Origin: Euperipatoides rowelli
Taxonomy: Eukaryota; Onychophora; Udeonychophora; Euonychophora; Peripatopsidae
Strand: one strand, 5' to 3'
Assembly: GCA_003024985.2 (NCBI GenBank)
Contig: PXIH01S0018253.1
DNA: 13,375 nucleotides
Both the position numbers and the translations under genes were made by a program. Below the pieces are notes generated by a model. It was not told where the DNA came from and ran no database searches. It worked only from the letters and a program-made list of their open reading frames with translations. Below are positions 8,720-13,375 of this stretch, one piece after another; the stretch's first letter is position 1; each line of letters begins with the position of its first letter.

Positions 8720-9682
8720 TACAAAAAGTTTGATACAAGACAATTTGATAATACAAAACAAAAAAGATAAAACTACTATTACAAGAAGTTATTAATATAT
8801 AAAATGATCTAACCGAGACCAATCAAAATTTGTATGGTACCGGTATATGATAAAATATATTTAAATGGTTGTGGTGCATAGGGAACATAAACCAAAGAAA
8901 ATTATATTTCACAACTATATTTTAATACATAAAACATATTACAATACAAAAGGTTTTGAAATGAGAAAAATACAAGGATATAATATTTCTTGGATTCATT
9001 GTCAACTGTCTGAAATTAAAAAAAATGCAATAAAAACAAATAAAAAAAAAAAAAAACCACAAAAAAAAAAAAAAAAACAAACAAACAAAAAAAAAAAAAG
9101 CAAACAAACAACAACTGTGATTTCCAGTATCAATAAAAAGTTTGTACAGCTAAACTATTAATGATTTTCTCTTGAAGAATATGAAATCTTACAATATTCT
9201 TTATTTTAAAGAGATATTACCTTACTTCTTTGTGGACACATTCTGAGTTAAGATATGATGAGTTTTGTTAAATATTTAGCTAAGGCTTCATTAGATTATC
9301 ATAAGTAAAAATGCAACATAATACATAATTAATTGGCCTCTTAATGTAACAGACCTAAAAATAATTCTAGAATTTCTATCTGCAGAGAGATATATTCCAT
9401 GTCATAATTTTCTGTAACCTGGGCAATATATAGCAATGGACAACAAGGGCACTGACATAGGGCCCAAAACATGCTCCTCTCACCAATTTCTTATTATGTA
9501 ACCCCCTCAACCTGTTGTTACTAATAATGTAATAAAGAATCAATAATTATGTAATATGCCAATATTAAAATAACGAGTGTCTCACTAATTTCTTAAATTT
9601 GTTTGATTTAATTATAGAAATTGTAATGATGTTCTGCCATCTCACATTTTTAAGTATATACAACAGAATCAGTCATCACAAT
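8720..9682. other. No gene seen: AT-rich unique sequence with an A-rich tract
   Basis: The stretch contains no recognisable coding sequence. At 9019-9113 there is a long A-rich tract with interspersed C (runs of A up to 18 and AAAC/AAACA units), which creates a poly-Lys ORF on one strand and a poly-Phe ORF on the other; both are low-complexity artefacts. The A-rich tract could be the tail of an old plus-strand retrocopy, but nothing upstream of it was recognised. Confidence 0.5.
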
Positions 9683-9697
9683 CATGGCATTGGCTTT
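9683..9697. repeat. Target-site duplication, copy next to the SINE A-tail
   Basis: CATGGCATTGGCTTT on the plus strand directly precedes the T run that is the SINE tail in reverse. It matches the copy at 10080-10094 at 13 of 15 positions; two mismatches fit post-insertion drift. Confidence 0.7.
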
Positions 9698-9993
9698 TTT
9701 TTTTATGACACACCATGGGTGTCTTACCAGCCTGAGGCTGGGCGAATCTGTCTATTTATACTAAATTTACATATTTACATTATTTACAATGGTACTACAT
9801 TTCTTACGATCAGACTTTTCATCCAAAGGTTCAGACATAATATGCTGCTCGTATTTGCAAAACTTCAGAAATTCATATCTTAAGAATGCAAGATGCAAGT
9901 TACGAGAGTCATGCCAACTGGTTGATAGCACCCTAAACTCTGCCATTCACAAAGGAAGACAATTGGGAGTGAAGTTTTAGGGTCGGACAGTGT

Positions 9994-10005
9994 GAGCCAA
10001 GAACC
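9994..10005 (-). promoter_or_regulatory. Pol III B-box-like motif of the SINE
   Basis: GGTTCTTGGCTC on the minus strand resembles the B-box GGTTCGANTCC, conserving GGTTC but not the following GA. It starts 62 nt after the A-box start, within the range of tRNA-derived SINEs with a long variable region. Confidence 0.45.
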
Positions 10006-10055
10006 TGGCCCTCTAGCTCACACCTTCACCAACAATACGAAGCAGCACAGCTCAA

Positions 10056-10067
10056 CTCACTGTGCCA
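10056..10067 (-). promoter_or_regulatory. Pol III A-box-like motif of the SINE
   Basis: TGGCACAGTGAG on the minus strand, 12 nt inside the SINE start, fits the tRNA A-box consensus TRGCNNAGYGG with one mismatch. It would be the internal Pol III promoter together with the downstream B box. Confidence 0.55.
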
Positions 10068-10079
10068 CTGCCCCTTGCC

Positions 10080-10094
10080 CATGACATTGGTTTT
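10080..10094. repeat. Target-site duplication, copy next to the SINE head
   Basis: CATGACATTGGTTTT on the plus strand lies immediately beyond the tRNA-like head. On the minus strand it reads AAAACCAATGTCATG and is the 5' flank of the SINE. Confidence 0.7.
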
Positions 10095-10256
10095 GTCTCC
10101 GTTTTGTCAGTGTGAGTTAAAAGGGCTTGTAATTAAGTTATATTTTTATTAGTAGTATATTATGTTTTAATCATTGTTTTACTACAAAATGATTTACTAT
10201 ATCAGTTATATACTATATAAAGACACAATTTGATCCTCAGCTTAGGTACCTATGAT

Positions 10257-10439
10257 TCATAAATCTGGCCCTGATCTGTAACAAATCATTGTAGCGGTGC
10301 ACCACTTTTTAGATAAAACTTGCATAAACATACTCAAGAGAGGCCGCTTTTGACAGTTTGAATGTATATGAGAATCTGGTACAAATATATTGAAGATCAT
10401 CCACACAAAGTTATCATTGCCAATAATCTTTGATGCCAA
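10257..10439 (-). other. Unrecognised 60-codon open stretch, possible exon or relic
   Basis: The minus strand reads FVWMIFNIFVPDSHIHSNCQ and continues to a stop at 10257; the open frame extends upstream past 10439 to a stop near 10467 (ILYFQTEELASKIIGNDN). Composition looks more protein-like than the surrounding random ORFs. Possible splice signals exist (TTTATAG at about 10484-10478, GTATGTTT near 10336-10329), but I cannot identify a family. It may be a transposon relic, an exon or chance. Confidence 0.2.
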
Positions 10440-10531
10440 TTCTTCAGTTTGAAAGTAAAGGATTCATTTTATTTCCTATAAATACACATATGCCGGACAC
10501 CAACATAGTCCAGCTAGGTTGTCCCTGGTCT

Positions 10532-10640
10532 TAATATAATATTTTTTTTATTATATAATTTTATTATTTTATTATTAGTATTATTTTTTATTATAAATTT
10601 TTTATTTTATTTTATTCTTTTTATAATTTTTTTTTATTAT
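10532..10640. repeat. AT-rich simple sequence, probable 3' tail of the CR1-like LINE
   Basis: The tract consists of T runs and TTATTA/TATAAT units. Its position immediately beyond the 3' UTR of the minus-strand CR1-like fragment suggests that it is the LINE's AT-rich 3' terminal repeat, possibly expanded after insertion. Confidence 0.6.
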
Positions 10641-11310
10641 AGGGTGTTAAATATTGGGGATTTTAATTAAAAAACCTATCAACAATTATACATTCATTAC
10701 AATACCAAACAACTTTAATAAACTCCCCTACCCTCGCTTAAAATATCAACAGACCTACACTGTAGCTAGCTTACTATTTTATTTGTCAACCTAGTCAAAA
10801 ATAAAAACAAACCAAGTATAAAAATTGAAATACTAGCCTATATTCTTATAGTTAAACTAAACAATACCTAAACCATCCATAAAATCATCCAACCAATGCT
10901 TAAAAGATTCAACTGTCTTAGATTCTACAACTCTTTCTGATAAACCATTCCAAAATGCTGCAACTCTGTTGGAAAAAACTTTTGGCGCAACAATAGTCTA
11001 GATCTATTAACTCTTAACTTGAATTTATGTTCCCTAATTCTACTATCTTCATTAAATTTTAAAAATTTATCATAAGGGATATCTATCATTCCATTAATTT
11101 TTTTGAAAACCTTGAATCATATCTCCCCTAAGCCTTTGCCTTTCTAATAACTTTTAATGTTTTAAGTCTATCCGCATAGATAGTCTACCAATATGTAATA
11201 TTAACTTAGTAGCCCTTCTCTGTACTTTCTCCAATATATCTATATCTTTCCTATAGCATGGAGACCACAATTGAACACAATACTCCATGTGGCCTTAACA
11301 ATGATTTACA
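10641..11310 (-). mobile_element. 5'-truncated CR1-like LINE fragment (C-terminal RT region and 3' UTR)
   Basis: On the minus strand, coding remnants start CKSLLRPH (11310-11287), then, after a frameshift, [20 protein letters not shown] (from 11285) and VQRRATKLI. These form the conserved block downstream of the RT core in CR1/jockey-group LINEs. Further on, FNEDSR and HKFKLRVNRSR appear in another frame, and the C-terminus reads FWNGLSERVVESKTVESF to a TAG at 10857-10859. Stops near 11180 and frameshifts make it dead. About 215 bp of 3' UTR follow, then the AT-rich tail. Truncation at the 5' side is normal for CR1 insertions. The LINE at 1-4300 belongs to a different clade. Confidence 0.85.
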
Positions 11311-11818
11311 GTATATAAAGGCAAAATGACCACGGAATTTCTACATTAAATGATATTTTGACACTTGCAAATCTGGAGATTGGACAAAAGCATGTTATTG
11401 TTAAACACTTGACTGCTATTTGTTATAAACTACTTTGTTTAATAGTGGCAATTTCAAAATTGCATCCATTGAAATAGAGCACTGAATGAATATATTTACT
11501 ATTTCTAAAGTGATTTCATATTGTGCATTTATCTTCATATATTGCTTCAAATTTCATCTGAATAAAATATTATAAGGTAATGACCAAAATATATATAGAA
11601 AAAAAATGTAACTAAAAGCTGGAACCAGTTAAACTTATATTTCAAGCATAAGACATGATTGAGTGCATTTGGAAAAACTAAAATGGTTGGACAATAAGGT
11701 ATTAGATGTACAACCAATATAGCCAGTGTATACACTTTAACTTATTTATATGAAAATTAGTTAGAGGTTGAGGTGTTTTTTTTAGTTACTGAATATCTGT
11801 TATACTTTTTTATACAAG
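11311..11818. other. No gene seen
   Basis: AT-rich sequence with scattered short ORFs that show no family resemblance. The last 50 bases (TGTTATACTTTTTTATACAAG) may be the 3' end of an intron preceding the candidate exon at 11819. Confidence 0.5.
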
Positions 11819-11898
11819 GAGGAGATGACACCCAGTGTGAGATCACCAATATATCCAGTGTACAAAGTTTGACTCTGCAACTGATTGTCATGCAACAG
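11819..11898 (+). CDS. Candidate 80-nt internal exon of an unidentified gene
   Basis: A pyrimidine-rich tract and AG (11817-11818) precede it, and CAACAG followed by GTATGT (donor at 11899) follows. Only the frame starting at 11821 is open through the exon: GDDTQCEITNISSVQSLTLQ followed by LIVMQQ, 26 codons with complex, non-repetitive composition. Entry would be at phase 2 (two leading bases GA) and exit at phase 0. The segment is less AT-rich than its flanks. It contains the sequon NIS. I do not recognise the family. A possible next acceptor (TTTCTTACAG at 12054-12063) leads to 13 codons and a stop, which could be a terminal exon, but that is weak. It could also be an exon relic or chance. 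Confidence 0.42.
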
Positions 11899-12184
11899 GT
11901 ATGTGTAGTCTTGAATATTTTTTACAACTCAACCTTTTTCTCCACCAAGCTCTAAATAATCCTTGTATTTTTTTCAAAGGAAAAATGTTTTGGGATGTGA
12001 ATGGGACCATCACTTTAGATGTTGCAGTGATCAATCATTGATGAATAATATTATTTCTTACAGGCTATCAAAGTATTGGCATGCAGAATAAAAATACTAA
12101 TTTAGTTTCCCATATCCCAATTCATTATGTTAAGAAATATAAATTATGGTAATAAGTATTAGATGGTTATTAAGTATACTCTGT
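11899..12184. other. No confident gene; possible intron of the candidate exon
   Basis: The stretch starts with the donor GTATGT and contains TTATTTCTTACAG at 12051-12063, a good acceptor. The frame after it (AIKVLACRIKILI, then stop) joins in phase with the 11819-11898 exon but is too short to judge. Confidence 0.35.
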
Positions 12185-12715
12185 CTATACACACAAACAC
12201 TAAGACACATCCACATAAATAAGCAGACACATTCACACAAAAATATACATGTGTACATAGGCCCCCACATCCTAATTAGGCTCCCAGGATTGGACATTCA
12301 AGTGAAGCCATTCCATATTTTTGATAATCTTTTTTGTTTTGGGGCCCTTGTTCGTGAAGTATTGATAAGTTGTATGGACATTTTGTTTACCTTTGATTGA
12401 CCTGTGTGTGAAATTTTGATAAGCTTTTATTTTGATAATATGGACTTTTAGTTGACCTTTAATGGACAATAGGCCCCTTATCCGTGCTTACGGAGACCTT
12501 TTTCCAGGCTTACAACCCTCCCATCAACACCCTAGCCATAAGTATGTAGTTTTGTATATACATGCTAACATTTCCTCCATCCCTTGCCCTTACCCCAGGA
12601 CTACATTGCCAACCAGCCCCCACTATGTAGGGATCCTGTGTGTACATACTCTCTCTCATACACACACATACACACACTTGCCCATACATATAAAAAAATA
12701 TGATTTAACATAAAA
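12185..12715. repeat. CA-rich, probable dispersed repeat of unknown class
   Basis: The interval starts (ACACACAAACACTAAGACAC) and ends (CACACACATACACACAC) in imperfect CA/CATA microsatellite. Between them, GGCCC-type islands occur: AGGCCCCCACATCCTAATT at about 12259, GGGGCCCTTGTTCGTG at about 12341, and AGGCCCCTTATCCGTGC at about 12471. TATGGACNTTTNNTTNACCTTTNATTGACC-like sequence is present at 12373 and 12439 (66 bp apart). These paired blocks suggest a composite or internally duplicated repeat element. No coding capacity or clear termini were found. Confidence 0.4.
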
Positions 12716-12725
12716 CATTTAACTC

Positions 12726-12751
12726 TTTATAGTTTTAAATAAAACTATAAA
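12726..12751. repeat. Perfect palindrome with 12-bp arms
   Basis: TTTATAGTTTTA, two A bases, then the exact reverse complement. It could form a hairpin or cruciform in DNA. It is AT-rich, and no T run follows as a terminator would have. It may be an element end or a chance AT palindrome. Confidence 0.75.
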
Positions 12752-12778
12752 ATAATGATGGTGTCAAGCAGTGCACCA

Positions 12779-12792
12779 CCCCCCCCCCCCCC
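12779..12792. repeat. C14 homopolymer
   Basis: Fourteen consecutive C on plus, rare in this AT-rich context. Its length is probably unstable and prone to sequencing error. A shorter C10 run is at 501-510 within the LINE. Confidence 0.9.
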
Positions 12793-12859
12793 TTTATAAT
12801 TTTTTATTTTATTGTTGTTGTTTAAGTCTATTTTAAATCATAAAAACTTATGGAAGTTA

Positions 12860-13155
12860 TTAGGAGCCATATTGATTCAAGATGTCAGGTTTTCTTAATC
12901 TCATAAAATTGATGTTATTTTGTAATTTGGTATCACTTAATGACACCAATAACGTAGAATAATGATAAATTAGTAATTTATTATGTAGTTTTGAATCTTC
13001 AAAAAAGTTAAATTGTCTGCCATATTGAATCAATATGGCAAATTTACTTAAGATAAACAGATTTTGTATTCTGCCATTAATTAGTGATTCCAGTAATGTG
13101 GAATACTAACAAAATGGTGTTTTTTTTAAATAAATTTTTGAATGTTAAAAATTTA
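12860..13155. repeat. Dispersed or tandem repeat of about 143 bp, two diverged copies
   Basis: AATGACACCAATAACGTAGA at about 12939 is matched by TAGTGATTCCAGTAATGTGG at about 13081, each followed by AT-rich sequence and then an ATTGATTCAAGATGGCAG-type segment (12872, a variant at 13024, and 13156). The variant at 13019-13039 is a perfect palindrome with arms GCCATATTGA around a single A. The unit ends are the apparent seed of the short array that follows. Confidence 0.6.
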
Positions 13156-13375
13156 ATTGATTCAAGATGGCAGATTTTTTATTGATTAAATTTGGCAGAT
13201 TTTTTATTGATTCAAGATGGCAGATTTTTTTTGATTTAAGATGGCAAATTTTTTTGATTCAAGATGGCAGATTTTTTTTTGATTGAAGATGGCAGATTTT
13301 TTTTGGATTCAAGATAGCAGATATTTTTTTGATTCAAGATGATAGTTTTTTTTGATTCAAGATGGCAGATTTTTT
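13156..13375. repeat. 24-25-bp minisatellite reaching the right window edge
   Basis: Nine units of GATTCAAGATGGCAGA followed by a T run of 6-9. T-run length accounts for most unit-length variation; base substitutions are few. The array is cut by the window edge, so its true length is unknown. The unit matches the segment found once at 12872, which suggests local expansion from a larger repeat. Confidence 0.93.

Larger units (their letters stand above)
9698..10079 (-). mobile_element. SINE with tRNA-like head, A-tail and target-site duplications
   Basis: Read on the minus strand, the element starts at 10079 (GGCAAGGGGCAGTGGCACAG), has Pol III A-box-like and B-box-like motifs within its first 90 bp, a body of about 280 bp with no homology I recognise, a 3' segment containing a CAGCCTCAGGCTG hairpin and the near-palindrome GACACCCATGGTGTGTC, and ends in A10 (T10 on plus at 9695-9704). 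It is locally more GC-rich than its surroundings. It is flanked by 15-bp direct repeats matching at 13 positions. The minus-strand duplication starts AAAACC, in keeping with nicking at a T-rich site by an L1-type endonuclease. SINEs are Pol III transcripts mobilised by a partner LINE; the partner cannot be named here. Open frames across it are incidental. Confidence 0.72.

Noticed and set aside
8388-8770. Plus-strand ORFs with SNWKLST or KQLEAKH repeats as a coiled-coil protein
   Set aside because: They are confined to the cleanest array segment, have no splice or promoter context, and lose frame at each irregular unit.
8865-9161. Lysine-rich ORF and its antisense phenylalanine-rich ORF
   Set aside because: Both derive from the A-rich low-complexity tract at 9019-9113.
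9599-9980. Two plus-strand ORFs across the 9600-9980 interval
   Set aside because: They overlap the minus-strand SINE, whose structure explains the sequence; the proteins show no recognisable features.
9994-10079. A genuine tRNA gene
   Set aside because: No cloverleaf with paired acceptor arm and anticodon loop can be drawn, the B box is imperfect, and the sequence continues as a SINE body with A-tail.

Overview
This is AT-rich (roughly 70 percent A+T by eye), repeat-dominated DNA from a eukaryote, almost certainly a metazoan. It carries decayed copies of two non-LTR retrotransposon clades typical of animals (an L1/Tx1-like element and a CR1-like element), a SINE with a tRNA-like head and target-site duplications, a broken copy of a multicopy protein family I remember from invertebrate genomes, and four kinds of tandem repeat. 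There is no bacterial-style gene packing, no operon, no ribosome binding site pattern, and no rRNA, tRNA or CRISPR array. I cannot fix the lineage. One unresolved base (N) lies at 2919.

Layout. From 1 to about 4300, minus strand, lies a degenerate L1/Tx1-like LINE cut by the left window edge. ORF1 (RRM-like segment, then an intact CCHC zinc knuckle) occupies about 4239 to 2929. ORF2 (AP endonuclease, linker, reverse transcriptase) starts at 2917 and runs off the left edge, with many frameshifts and an altered catalytic motif. From 4815 to 5312, plus strand, is a pseudogene of the family marked by TKYPCFLC. From 5425 to 5946 is a 27-bp minisatellite whose minus strand stays open for 127 codons of a 9-residue repeat. 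From 6270 to 6850 is pyrimidine-rich DNA with hints of an old degenerate repeat. From about 7118 to 8672 is a large 21-bp minisatellite (7-residue period) with higher-order duplication. From 8720 to 9680 there is only unique AT-rich and A-rich DNA.

From 9683 to 10094 lies a minus-strand SINE with Pol III A and B boxes, an A10 tail and 15-bp flanking duplications. From 10532 to 11310 is a 5'-truncated CR1-like LINE tail on the minus strand, ending in AT-rich simple sequence. At 11819 to 11898 there is a candidate 80-nt protein-coding exon on the plus strand with good splice signals; it is the only trace of a possible host gene. From 12185 to 12715 is CA-rich and GGCCC-containing probable repeat DNA, followed by a perfect 12-bp-arm palindrome, a C14 tract, and a dispersed repeat that passes into a 24-25-bp array reaching the right edge.

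No set of genes here works together as a pathway. The window reads as a repeat graveyard, possibly intronic or intergenic. I found no functional novel system. The most informative items are the SINE with its duplications, the TKYPCFLC-family relic, the frame-preserving repeat arrays and the candidate exon.
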